Of a DNA stretch of 56,286 nucleotides, positions 29,389 to 37,505 are shown piece after piece (position 1 is the stretch's first letter; every line of letters begins with the position of its first letter). Source of the DNA: Burkholderiaceae bacterium (GTDB taxonomy: Bacteria > Pseudomonadota > Gammaproteobacteria > Burkholderiales > Burkholderiaceae_E); NCBI GenBank assembly GCA_024643785.1, contig JAHEMI010000004.1, positions 1-56,286 of the forward strand, in the 5' to 3' direction. The notes below the pieces were generated by a model, which searched no databases, was not told the origin of the DNA, and saw nothing but the letters and a program-made list of their open reading frames with translations. Both the position numbers and the translations under genes were made by a program.

Positions 29389-30273
29389 ATGAGCGTTCCG
29401 CCAATCGAAATCACCGCCAATGCGCGCCCCGCCACCTTCGAGGTGGAGGCGATCAATGAGCATGGTGCGATCGTGCCCACGGTCATTGCCGGTGAACACC
29501 CGCTGACGATCTACCTCGACAAGCGCGAACTGGTCACGCTGATGACGCTGGGAGCGGCTCCCGAGCATCTCGCCCTGGGATACCTGCGCAACCAGCGGCT
29601 GGTGGCCGATCTCGCGGAACTGGCCGCGGTCCAGGTCGACTGGGCGACCGACTCGGTGGCGATAACCTCGCGTACCCTGCGCGCCAGCGGGGTCACGATG
29701 TGGGAGTCATCGCCAGGAGCCGCCGAGCTCGATTCCCGGCTCGCGCGGCGCACGATCACCACCGGTTGCGCTCAGGGATCGGTGTTTGGCGACCTCATGG
29801 AAGCGCTCGACCAGGTGGCGCTCCCCGCGGCGGCGCGACTCAGCGAGGAAGTGCTGCTCACGGTGATGGAGCGGATCCGCAGCCATGAATCGATCTACCG
29901 CCTGGCGGGTGCCGTGCACGGCTGCGCGCTGTGTTCGAACGCCGGCGACAATCGCGGCGACATCCTCCGCTTCGTCGAGGACGTCGGGCGCCACAACGCG
30001 GTCGACGCGATTGCTGGCTGGATGTGGCTGGAACAGGTCACTGGCGCCGACAAGATCTTCTACACCACCGGGCGCCTGACTTCCGAGATGGTGATCAAGG
30101 CCGCACAGATGGGAATTCCGTTCCTGGTATCGCGCTCCGGCCTGACCCAGATGGGCTACGAAATCGCCCGCAGGGTCGGGATGACGATGATCGGCCGCTG
30201 CCAGGGTCGCCACTACCTGTTGTTCACTGGCCGGGAACGCTTCGTCACGCCGTCCGCGGGCGCCGTGGCATGA
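29389..30273 (+). CDS. fdhD: Formate dehydrogenase accessory sulfurtransferase FdhD
   Basis: FdhD passes sulfur from IscS to the molybdenum cofactor before its insertion in formate dehydrogenase. The 294-aa protein has the family core FVEDVGRHNAVDAI and a C-terminal segment KAAQMGIPFLVSRS. The region of the E. coli CxxC sulfur-transfer loop reads TTGCAQGSVFGD, with a single Cys127; two other cysteines (179 and 182) lie in GCALCSNAGD. ATG at 29389 is chosen; a GTG at 29347 overlapping the moaA stop would add 14 residues. No formate dehydrogenase genes are in the window. Confidence 0.92.
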   Translation: MSVPPIEITANARPATFEVEAINEHGAIVPTVIAGEHPLTIYLDKRELVTLMTLGAAPEHLALGYLRNQRLVADLAELAAVQVDWATDSVAITSRTLRASGVTMWESSPGAAELDSRLARRTITTGCAQGSVFGDLMEALDQVALPAAARLSEEVLLTVMERIRSHESIYRLAGAVHGCALCSNAGDNRGDILRFVEDVGRHNAVDAIAGWMWLEQVTGADKIFYTTGRLTSEMVIKAAQMGIPFLVSRSGLTQMGYEIARRVGMTMIGRCQGRHYLLFTGRERFVTPSAGAVA

Positions 30274-30881
30274 GCGCCTCCGGGCCCTCGACCGCGGTCA
30301 CCGGGATCGTCCTGGCCGGTGGTCTTGGCCGGCGGATGAGCGCTGACGGCAGCGGCATCGACAAGGGCCTGCAGCCGCTGGCCGGGCGCCCGATGGTGGC
30401 CCACGTCATCGAGCGGCTCGCGCCCCAGGTCGACGCGATCCTGGTCAACGCCAACCGCAATGTCGCGGCCTACCGGCAGTTCGGCTATCCGGTCCTGTCC
30501 GACGTGATCCCCGGATTTGCCGGGCCGCTTGCCGGACTGCACGCGGGGATGCTGGCCGCCACCACCGCCTGGGTGGTCACCGCGCCCTGCGACTCCCCCT
30601 ACCTGCCCCACGACCTGGTGGCGCGGCTGGCGGCCGCGGCGGCCGCTGCCAGCGCCCCGATTGCGGTGGTGCGCGCCGGCGATCGCCTCCAGCCGGTATT
30701 CGCGCTGGTCGAGTGCAGCCTGAGCGCGAGCCTCGCGGGCTACCTGGCCGACGGCAACCGCAAGATCGACCTCTGGTACCGGCAACACGCCGCAGTCGAA
30801 GTCGAATTTCCCGATCCGGCTGCATTTCGCAATATCAATACCCGCGACGAACTGGCGCGCTACGAACAGGGACTAAGGTGA
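30270..30881 (+). CDS. mobA: Molybdenum cofactor guanylyltransferase
   Basis: MobA attaches GMP to molybdopterin to give the MGD cofactor used by formate dehydrogenases and related enzymes. The 203-aa protein has the nucleotide-binding LAGGLGRRM with Lys in DKGLQPLAGRPM, and the metal-binding APCDSPYLP. A few extra residues (ADGSGI) lie between the Gly-rich loop and the Lys. It overlaps fdhD by 4 nt (ATGA) and moeA by 1 nt. Confidence 0.94.
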   Translation: MSASGPSTAVTGIVLAGGLGRRMSADGSGIDKGLQPLAGRPMVAHVIERLAPQVDAILVNANRNVAAYRQFGYPVLSDVIPGFAGPLAGLHAGMLAATTAWVVTAPCDSPYLPHDLVARLAAAAAAASAPIAVVRAGDRLQPVFALVECSLSASLAGYLADGNRKIDLWYRQHAAVEVEFPDPAAFRNINTRDELARYEQGLR

Positions 30882-32170
30882 TGAGCGGCAACAATCCCCC
30901 AGCAAATCGGCCAACCCTCGCCGAACTGACCAGAGGCGAGTCGGACTACGATTCCGCGGCGCTGCCAGTTGCCCGGGCGCAGGCCATCATCGCCGCATTC
31001 GTGGCACCCTGTTGCGGAGGTGAGGAAGTTGCGATCCGCGCTGCCCTGGCGCGGGTGCTGGCCGGCGACGTGATCTCGCCGATCGACGTGCCGGCCAGCG
31101 ACAATTCAGCGATGGACGGCTACGCCGTGCGCGGTGCCGACCTCGCTGCCAGCGGGCGCACCAGGCTGCGGGTCGTGGCCAGGGCACTCGCCGGCCAAGC
31201 CGCCACCGTCGCGCTCGGCGCCGGCGAAGCGGTCCGCATAATGACCGGCGCGCTGATCCCGGCGGGCGCCGACACAGTGGTGGTTCAGGAAGTCACCGAG
31301 CCCGACGGCGACTTCGTCTGGGTGCCGGCGGGTCAGCGCACCGGGCAGAACCTGCGCCGGCGCGGCGAAGACCTGTGCGCGGCGGGCGTTGCCCTGCCGG
31401 CGGGGAAGATGCTGACCCCGGCCGACATCGGGCTGCTGGCGTCACTGGGCATTGCCACGGTGACGGTTCGCCAGCGCCTGCGAGTCGCCTTCTTCTCGAC
31501 CGGGAACGAGGTTCGCTCGCTCGGCGAGCCGCTCGCCGCGGGCCAGCTCTACGACAGCAATCGCTACACCATCGAGGCCATGCTGCGCCGCATCGGCGCC
31601 GAGCCGATCGACATGGGCGTGGTGCCCGACGATCGCCAGGCGCTGGAAGACGCGATGCTGGAAGCGAGCCGCCGCGCCGATGCGATTATCTCGTCTGGCG
31701 GCGTGTCGGTAGGGGAAGCAGACTATACCCGGCCAGTGCTGAAGGGCCTGGGCGAAGTCGACTTCTGGAAACTTGCGATCCGCCCGGGCCGTCCGATGGC
31801 CTTCGGCCGGATCGGCGGTGCCTGCTACTTTGGCCTGCCGGGCAACCCGGTGGCGGTGATGATCAGTTTCTACTTCTTTGTGCGCGACGCCCTATTGCAA
31901 ATGATGGGCGCGACGCCCCAGGAACTGCCGCTGGTGCGGGCGCGCACGCTCACGGCGCTGCGCAAGATTCCCGGACGCACCGAGTATCAGCGCGGGATTC
32001 TGAGGCGTGGTGCCGACGGTGCGATGGAGGTCGAGCGCAGCGCCAGCCAGGGGGCCGGAGTGCTGCGCTCGATGTCCGAGGCCAACTGCGTCATAGTGCT
32101 AGGCGAAGGCCAGGCCAACGTCGCCGCCGGCGAACCAGTCGACTGCATCGCCTTTCACGGACTCGCCTGA
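30881..32170 (+). CDS. moeA: Molybdopterin molybdenumtransferase
   Basis: MoeA inserts molybdate into adenylylated molybdopterin. The 429-aa protein has the MoeA N-terminal motif DVPASDNSAMDGYAVR, the MPT-binding region IMTGALIPAGADTVV, SSGGVSVGEADY and GLPGNPVAVMISF. Its ATG overlaps the mobA stop (TGATG). It closes the operon; the next gene is convergent. Confidence 0.96.
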   Translation: MSGNNPPANRPTLAELTRGESDYDSAALPVARAQAIIAAFVAPCCGGEEVAIRAALARVLAGDVISPIDVPASDNSAMDGYAVRGADLAASGRTRLRVVARALAGQAATVALGAGEAVRIMTGALIPAGADTVVVQEVTEPDGDFVWVPAGQRTGQNLRRRGEDLCAAGVALPAGKMLTPADIGLLASLGIATVTVRQRLRVAFFSTGNEVRSLGEPLAAGQLYDSNRYTIEAMLRRIGAEPIDMGVVPDDRQALEDAMLEASRRADAIISSGGVSVGEADYTRPVLKGLGEVDFWKLAIRPGRPMAFGRIGGACYFGLPGNPVAVMISFYFFVRDALLQMMGATPQELPLVRARTLTALRKIPGRTEYQRGILRRGADGAMEVERSASQGAGVLRSMSEANCVIVLGEGQANVAAGEPVDCIAFHGLA

Positions 32171-32185
32171 GCCCGCTGCAGCGCC

Positions 32186-32464
32186 TCACCCGAGTCGGCG
32201 CAGCAGGGTCCCGACGTCCTTGAAGGTGCGCTCAATGCGCTCATCGTCGAGCGTGGTCTCGCCAATTTCCTGCTCCAGAAAGCAGACAATCATCTTGGCA
32301 TAGACGCTATCGAGAGCGCGGCGGGCGGCAGTCATCTGTTGCGCCACCTCGAGGCAGTTGTCGCCCTCTTCGATCATCCGGATCACGCCGCGCAGCTGAC
32401 CTTCGACCCGGCGCAGGCGCTTGACGACCTCGCTTCGCGCCTTGCTATTGCTCAGACTCGCCAT
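32186..32464 (-). CDS. CsoR/FrmR/RcnR-family transcriptional repressor
   Basis: A 92-aa all-helical repressor of the CsoR family (DUF156), with the typical RLRRVEGQLRGVIRMIEEGDNC and TAARRALDSVYAKM. Cys37 matches the conserved N-terminal ligand. The canonical His of CsoR, RcnR and FrmR is absent, and there is no His in the protein; instead Cys61 stands in MIVCFLEQ. The start at 32464 has GGAG upstream; the ORF track begins 15 codons earlier right after the DUF2892 stop. It is the last gene of the RND operon, and a matching palindromic operator lies in that operon's promoter. Confidence 0.88.
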   Translation of the reverse strand: MASLSNSKARSEVVKRLRRVEGQLRGVIRMIEEGDNCLEVAQQMTAARRALDSVYAKMIVCFLEQEIGETTLDDERIERTFKDVGTLLRRLG

Positions 32465-32512
32465 CGCCTCGCAGCTCCGTTGCAGTGATTGAAGAGGGTT
32501 GGTTCCCATTGG

Positions 32513-32740
32513 TTATTTTGCCCCAGCCAGCTCGACTGCGGTTTTTGCCCCAAGTTTACGCAGGATATTTTCCATCAGGCACCAGCGCGTAATGCCGCTC
32601 TGGAACAGGTTGGCGCCCACGAACACCGTGAACCACAGGAAATTGGAACTGTAGAACAAGGGGCTCCCCTCGACCCCGAGGGCGAGGGAGAGCAGCACGA
32701 AGGCGCCGGCGATAATCCGGATGAGACGTTCAGTAGACAT
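32513..32740 (-). CDS. DUF2892 inner-membrane protein
   Basis: A 75-aa protein with two transmembrane helices (IIAGAFVLLSLALGV and FLWFTVFVGANLFQSGIT), followed by the WCLMENILRKLG segment typical of DUF2892/YgaP-like proteins. These often accompany rhodaneses or CsoR-type regulators, though the function is not settled. GAGGA precedes the ATG at 32740. It lies 10 nt after the pump gene and 48 nt before the repressor. Confidence 0.85.
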   Translation of the reverse strand: MSTERLIRIIAGAFVLLSLALGVEGSPLFYSSNFLWFTVFVGANLFQSGITRWCLMENILRKLGAKTAVELAGAK

Positions 32741-32750
32741 GGCAAAGTCC

Positions 32751-35700
32751 TCAGGTTGTGGAAACGGAAGTAGGCGAAGAGGGCACGGCGCACTCGTGCG
32801 CACCGCGGTAGGTTATGAAGTAGAGAACCGGTATTACTACCAGGGTGAGCAGCGTCGAGATCATGATCCCGAAGATCAGCGATACGGCCAGACCGTTGAA
32901 GATCGGGTCGTCGAGGATGAAGAATGCGCCGAGCATGGCCGCCAGCGCGGTCAGCAGGATCGGCTGGGCACGCACCTGCGCCGAGCGCACGACCGCCATC
33001 GCAAAGGGCACGCCACAGCGGGTCTCGAGCTCGATGAAGTCGACCAGCAGGATCGAGTTGCGCACGATGATCCCCGCCAGCGCGATCATCCCGATCATCG
33101 AGGTCGCGGTGAACTGGGCTCCCAGCAGCGCGTGCCCCGGCATCACGCCGATGATGGTGAGCGGGATCGGCGCCATGATGATCAGCGGCGTAAGGTACGA
33201 GCGGAACTGCGCCACAACCAGCAGGTAGATCAGCGCCAGCCCGACCGCGTAGGCGATGCCCATGTCACGGAAGGTCTCGTAGGTGATCTGCCATTCGCCA
33301 TCCCACTTGATGGCGTACTGGGCATAGGGGTCAGAGGGCTGGGCGATGAAATATTCACCGAGCGCGCCGGTTCCCGGCAGACTCAGTTCGCTGAGCCGCT
33401 TGCGGAAATCCAGCATGCCGTAGAGCGGACTGTCGATCTTGTTGCCATCGACCAGGCCCATGTCGCCAACCACGTAGGTCACCGGCAGCAGGTTCTTGTG
33501 ATAGACCGGGGTGTCGCGCTGGTCGGTTTCGATGCGCACCAGTTCGCCGATCCTGATCGGCTTGCCCCCGGCGCCCATGACCGGGACGTCAAGCACCGCG
33601 TCAAGCTTGCCCTTGACCGACTCGGGTAGCGACAACCTCACCGCGACTGCGAATTTCGAGCGTTCGTCGCGCAGGTAGGTCACCTCCATGCCTGCCAGCG
33701 CGGCCCGCGCCGCCTGGGCGATCGCCGCGTCGCTCACGCCCAGCGCCTGGGCCTTGGGCTTGTCAACGACCAGCCGCACCCTTGGTGCCGGAGCTTCCAG
33801 TGTGGTGTCCAGCGCCACCATCCCGGGCAACTCGGCCATCGCTGCTTCCAGGCGCCTGGCCAGCGCCGCCCGCCCGGCCGCATCCGGGCCGTAGACCTCG
33901 GCGACCAGCGGCGAGAGCACCGGCGGTCCCGGCGGGACTTCGACGACCTTCAGGCGCGCGCCGTGGCGCAAAGCGATCTCACGCAGCGCCGGCAACAGGC
34001 GCTGGGCGATGGCGTGGCTCTGCTCGGAGCGGGCGTGCTTGTCCACCAGGTTGACCTGCAGGTCGCCCTGCTCCGGATTGCGCCGGAAGTCGTACTGGCG
34101 CACCAGCCCGTTGAAATTGATCGGTGCCGCAGTTCCCGCGTAACCCTGGACATTGGTCACCTCGGGGACCGCCGCGAGGGCCTGCGACAGTTCCAGCAAG
34201 GTGGCGTTGGTGCCTTCGACCGGTGTCCCCGGGGGCATGTCGACGATGACCTGGAACTCCGACTTGTTGTCGAACGGCAGCATCTTGAGGATCACTGCTT
34301 CCACGATCACCAGCGAGACCGCGCCGGCGAGCAGCACCACGACTCCGCCGAGCAGCGCCCGGCGGCGCCAGGCGTAGCCCCGGCCCGAGCCGGCGGCTGC
34401 CCCGTTGCCGCCTTCAGCTTCCTGGTGGTCGATGAACGGCTTGAGCAATCCACCGAAGGTCCCGTAGAGCATCCGTGCCACCGGGTTGGCGGCATGCCCG
34501 CCGGCCCCATGGACCGGCGCCTTCATCAGCCGCAGCGCCAGCCAGGGCGTAACCATGAAGGCGATCGCCAGCGAGAGCAGCATCCCCATCGACGAGTTGA
34601 TCGGGATCGGGCTCATGTAGGGGCCCATGAGCCCGCTGACGAAGGCCATCGGCAACAGCGCTGCGATCACGGTCAGCGTCGCCAGAATCGTCGGGCCGCC
34701 GACCTCGTCGACCGCCTGGGGGATGATCTCGGCGAGCGGCCGCCCGGGTTCGAGCTCGCGATGGCGGTGGATGTTCTCCACCACCACGATCGCGTCGTCG
34801 ACCAGGATGCCGATCGAGAATATCAACGCGAACAGCGATACGCGATTGAGCGTGAAGCCCCAGGCCCACGAGGCGAACAGTGTCGCCGTCAGGGTGAGGA
34901 TCACCGCCCCGCCCACGATCACCGCTTCGCGCCGGCCCAGCGCAATTCCCACCAGGACAATTACCGACAGGGTGGCGAAGGCCAGCTTCTGGATCAGCTT
35001 TGCCGCCTTGTCGCTGGCGGTCACGCCATAATTGCGGCTGACCGTGGCCTCGACGTCGCCCGGAATGATCGAGCCGTGCAATTCGTCGAGCCGCCTCTCG
35101 AGGGCGGTGGTGACGTCGATGGCATTCTCGCCCGGTTTCTTGGTGATCGCGATGGTGACCGCCGGGAAGATCTGCCCGGCCGCCGGCGGCGCCTCCGCAG
35201 ACCCGGTCCCGGCGCCTTCCGCGGCAGGTGCCTGGGCCGCGCCATGGCCCGCGCCACCCGCGGCTCCGGGCATGTGCCAGACGTAGCGCTGGGCTGGAAT
35301 GGCACCGTATTCGATGCGGGCCACGTCGCGCAGATAGACCGGGCGGCCGGCATTGACGCCGACGACCAGCTCGCCGACGTCAGCGACCGAACGCAGGAAC
35401 GAACCGGTTTCGACCCGGATCGCGGCGCCATTGTGAATCAGGTCCCCCGATGGCAGGGACAGGTTTGCCGCCTGCAACGCCCCGATCAGCGGCTCCACCG
35501 ACAATCCGGCAGCACGCAACCGTCCCGCGTCGAATTCGACGTTCACTGCGCGACCCGGACCTCCGATGGTCCACACCTCGCGGGTACCGGGAACGCGCTT
35601 GAGTTCATGCTCGATCGAGGCCGATACCCGCTCGAGCGCGTCGGCCGAACGGGCGTCGCGCGCCCACAGCGTCACCGCCAGCACCGGCACGTCGTCGATG

Positions 35701-36194
35701 CCCTTGGGCTTGACGATCGGCTCTCCGACCCCAAGGCCCGCCGGCAGCCAGTCGCGGTTGGCGTTGAGTGTGTCGTGCAGGCGCACCAGCGCCTCGGTGC
35801 GCGATACCCCGACCTTGTACTGCAGCGTTACCAGCGCCATTCCGGGCTGGGACACCGAATAGATGTGCTCGATCCCGGCAATCTGCGACAGCACCTGCTC
35901 GGCGGGCGCCGCGACCAGTTTCTCGACGCTGGCCACCGAGGCCCCGGGGAACGGGATCAGCACATTGGCCATGGTCACGTTGATCTGCGGCTCTTCCTCG
36001 CGCGGTGTCACCAGGGCGGCGAACAGCCCCATCAGCAACAACACCAGCGCGAGCAGCGGAGTCAGCGCGTGATTCTGGAAGCGCGCAGCGATCCAGCCCG
36101 AAATGCCCAGGCGCTGCGCGGAAACCACGTCCCGAGCAGCCGTCGCCGGTTCTGCTGCCCCGGGCGCGTTCTGTCCTGTTGAGCCCTCGCTCAT
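32751..36194 (-). CDS. RND efflux pump, inner-membrane permease
   Basis: A 1147-aa AcrB-type proton antiporter with the two-fold repeat of a helix plus periplasmic domain plus helix bundle. The proton-relay motif in transmembrane helix 4 reads GILVDDAIVVVENIHRH, with the Asp-Asp pair of the hydrophobe/amphiphile (HAE) class and not the heavy-metal class. The porter domain has a Gly/Ala-rich insert of roughly 40 residues after YVWHMPG. MSEGSTGQN at 36194 is preferred as start because AGGTGAGGG lies upstream. It follows the adaptor by 33 nt; no outer-membrane partner is encoded nearby. Confidence 0.92.
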   Translation of the reverse strand: MSEGSTGQNAPGAAEPATAARDVVSAQRLGISGWIAARFQNHALTPLLALVLLLMGLFAALVTPREEEPQINVTMANVLIPFPGASVASVEKLVAAPAEQVLSQIAGIEHIYSVSQPGMALVTLQYKVGVSRTEALVRLHDTLNANRDWLPAGLGVGEPIVKPKGIDDVPVLAVTLWARDARSADALERVSASIEHELKRVPGTREVWTIGGPGRAVNVEFDAGRLRAAGLSVEPLIGALQAANLSLPSGDLIHNGAAIRVETGSFLRSVADVGELVVGVNAGRPVYLRDVARIEYGAIPAQRYVWHMPGAAGGAGHGAAQAPAAEGAGTGSAEAPPAAGQIFPAVTIAITKKPGENAIDVTTALERRLDELHGSIIPGDVEATVSRNYGVTASDKAAKLIQKLAFATLSVIVLVGIALGRREAVIVGGAVILTLTATLFASWAWGFTLNRVSLFALIFSIGILVDDAIVVVENIHRHRELEPGRPLAEIIPQAVDEVGGPTILATLTVIAALLPMAFVSGLMGPYMSPIPINSSMGMLLSLAIAFMVTPWLALRLMKAPVHGAGGHAANPVARMLYGTFGGLLKPFIDHQEAEGGNGAAAGSGRGYAWRRRALLGGVVVLLAGAVSLVIVEAVILKMLPFDNKSEFQVIVDMPPGTPVEGTNATLLELSQALAAVPEVTNVQGYAGTAAPINFNGLVRQYDFRRNPEQGDLQVNLVDKHARSEQSHAIAQRLLPALREIALRHGARLKVVEVPPGPPVLSPLVAEVYGPDAAGRAALARRLEAAMAELPGMVALDTTLEAPAPRVRLVVDKPKAQALGVSDAAIAQAARAALAGMEVTYLRDERSKFAVAVRLSLPESVKGKLDAVLDVPVMGAGGKPIRIGELVRIETDQRDTPVYHKNLLPVTYVVGDMGLVDGNKIDSPLYGMLDFRKRLSELSLPGTGALGEYFIAQPSDPYAQYAIKWDGEWQITYETFRDMGIAYAVGLALIYLLVVAQFRSYLTPLIIMAPIPLTIIGVMPGHALLGAQFTATSMIGMIALAGIIVRNSILLVDFIELETRCGVPFAMAVVRSAQVRAQPILLTALAAMLGAFFILDDPIFNGLAVSLIFGIMISTLLTLVVIPVLYFITYRGAHECAVPSSPTSVSTT

Positions 36195-36227
36195 TGGCCT
36201 GCCCTCACCTTCTCGCGGGTCCATCTG

Positions 36228-37346
36228 CTATTTCGCCGCTTGACCGTTGGCCGGACGCGCGTGGCTGAGGCCGGCACGCACCGGGTCGATGGCAATCTTC
36301 TCGCCTTCGCGCAGTCCGGCGAGGACTTCGACGCGCTCGCCGAGGTCGCGGCCGAGCCGCACCGCCCGCAGCACGAAGCGCTCCGGCGCCGCGACGTAGA
36401 CCGCCTGCAGCTCGCCGCGCACCAGCAAGGCTGCCCGCGGGATGACCAGCATTGCCTCGGCGACCCCGCTGGTCTGGACCTTGATGCGCTGGCCGGGGAG
36501 GAATTGGCGCGACTCGGCGGCGGGCAGGTCGACCCGCAGTTCCACCGTCGCGCTCGACGGATCGGCCGAAGGCACGACCGTCGCCGCGGCGCCTTCGAGG
36601 CGGCGCGCAACCGTGCCGACGGCGGCCGGGAGCAGCACCGCCACCTGTGGCTGCGGGCCCAGCGCGAGCGCGACGCTCGCCGGGACGTAGACGACGGCGC
36701 GCAGGCGCTCGCTGCCGTGAAGTTCAACCAAGGGCCGGCCCGGGGCTGCCAGGTCCCCCTGCTCGACCATCACCGCGGTCACCACCCCGTCATAGGGAGC
36801 GACCAGGGTCGAGTAGCTGCTGGCCAGCTGGCGCAGGGTCGAACCGGCCCCCGCCTGGGTCCGCTGGGCCTCGGCCTGGCGCAATTGCGCATCGGCCGCG
36901 TCCATCGCTGCCTGGCTGATGAAACCTTGCTGCAACAGGCGCTTGCTGCGCGCGTTGGCGGCCCGCGCCTCGTCGAGCGCGGCCTGCACCTGTGCCTCCT
37001 GGGCGTTCGCCTGGTTGACCCCGGCGGCCGCTTCGCGATTGTCGAGCGATACCAGTACCTGCCCGGCGCGGACGCGATCACCGGCGCGAATCTTGACCGC
37101 AAGCACCCTGGCCTGGGTCTGCGCGGCCAGGGTCGACTGACGAACCGGCTGGAGCGTACCGTCCCAATCGAGGCCTTGCCCGATCCTGAGCAGTTGCGCC
37201 ACCGTGACCGGTACTTCCGGTCCCTGGGCGGCCTGGGCCACCGCGTTGCGGCTCGCCCCCCACAGGAGCGCGCCCGCCAGGAGCACGATTGTGGAGCGCC
37301 AAGCTAGCATGGCCAGAGGGGGCATTGATTTTGTTTTATCGTTCAT
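36228..37346 (-). CDS. RND efflux periplasmic adaptor (MFP) subunit
   Basis: A 372-aa HlyD/AcrA-type adaptor that links the pump to an outer-membrane channel. The N-terminal hydrophobic segment (AWRSTIVLLAGALLWGASRNAVA) is a signal or anchor. A lipoyl half-motif (AAQTQARVLAVKIRAGDRVRAGQVLVSLD), an alpha hairpin (residues about 105-165, KRLLQQGFISQAAMDAADAQL), the second lipoyl half (APYDGVVTAVMVEQGD) and a beta-barrel domain follow. It is the first gene of the adaptor-pump-DUF2892-repressor operon. Confidence 0.93.
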   Translation of the reverse strand: MNDKTKSMPPLAMLAWRSTIVLLAGALLWGASRNAVAQAAQGPEVPVTVAQLLRIGQGLDWDGTLQPVRQSTLAAQTQARVLAVKIRAGDRVRAGQVLVSLDNREAAAGVNQANAQEAQVQAALDEARAANARSKRLLQQGFISQAAMDAADAQLRQAEAQRTQAGAGSTLRQLASSYSTLVAPYDGVVTAVMVEQGDLAAPGRPLVELHGSERLRAVVYVPASVALALGPQPQVAVLLPAAVGTVARRLEGAAATVVPSADPSSATVELRVDLPAAESRQFLPGQRIKVQTSGVAEAMLVIPRAALLVRGELQAVYVAAPERFVLRAVRLGRDLGERVEVLAGLREGEKIAIDPVRAGLSHARPANGQAAK

Positions 37347-37380
37347 GGTCGGTTGGATGATTCGTTCCAGTTAGCGGCTG

Positions 37381-37409
37381 ATTGTATACCCCTGGGGGTA
37401 TCCGGTCAA
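37381..37409 (-). promoter_or_regulatory. Sigma-70 promoter of the RND operon
   Basis: The minus strand reads TTGACC, a 17-bp spacer, then TACAAT, each one mismatch from consensus. The -10 lies about 35 nt before the adaptor ATG. The spacer holds a perfect palindromic operator, so repressor binding would directly block RNA polymerase. Confidence 0.8.
37386..37401. promoter_or_regulatory. CsoR-family operator (ATACCCC-TG-GGGGTAT)
   Basis: A perfect inverted repeat with 7-bp arms and a 2-bp centre lies within the promoter spacer of the RND operon and touches the -10. The A/T-rich ends with a C-tract/G-tract core are the known form of CsoR/CstR-family operators. The operon ends with a CsoR-family gene, the natural candidate to bind here in an autoregulatory loop. 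Confidence 0.75.
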
Positions 37410-37417
37410 GCCCCTCG

Positions 37418-37445
37418 TTGTCCCAAAGTCGGGCGCCGGTATACT
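37418..37445 (+). promoter_or_regulatory. Sigma-70 promoter of moxR-VWA pair
   Basis: TTGTCC, a 16-bp spacer and TATACT lie on the plus strand, about 60 nt before the MoxR ATG. It is divergent from the RND promoter with only about 9 bp between the two -35 boxes. Confidence 0.55.
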
Positions 37446-37461
37446 TGGCTCCACGCTTCCT

Positions 37462-37482
37462 GGCGCCGGCAAATCCGGCGCC
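37462..37482 (+). other. Hairpin in the moxR leader
   Basis: GGCGCCGG-CAAAT-CCGGCGCC forms a perfect 8-bp stem with a 5-nt loop, 23 nt before the MoxR ATG and soon after its promoter. There is no T tract. It may influence mRNA stability or translation. Confidence 0.45.
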
Positions 37483-37505
37483 CCAATCCCATCCAGGTGT
37501 CCCAG

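Noticed and set aside
30987-31187. Small minus-strand frame inside moeA
   Set aside because: Antisense to conserved moeA sequence with no independent support.
33963-36182. 739-codon open frame antisense to the RND pump
   Set aside because: Antisense shadow of a high-GC gene with the same His/Gln/Arg-rich composition and no domain features.
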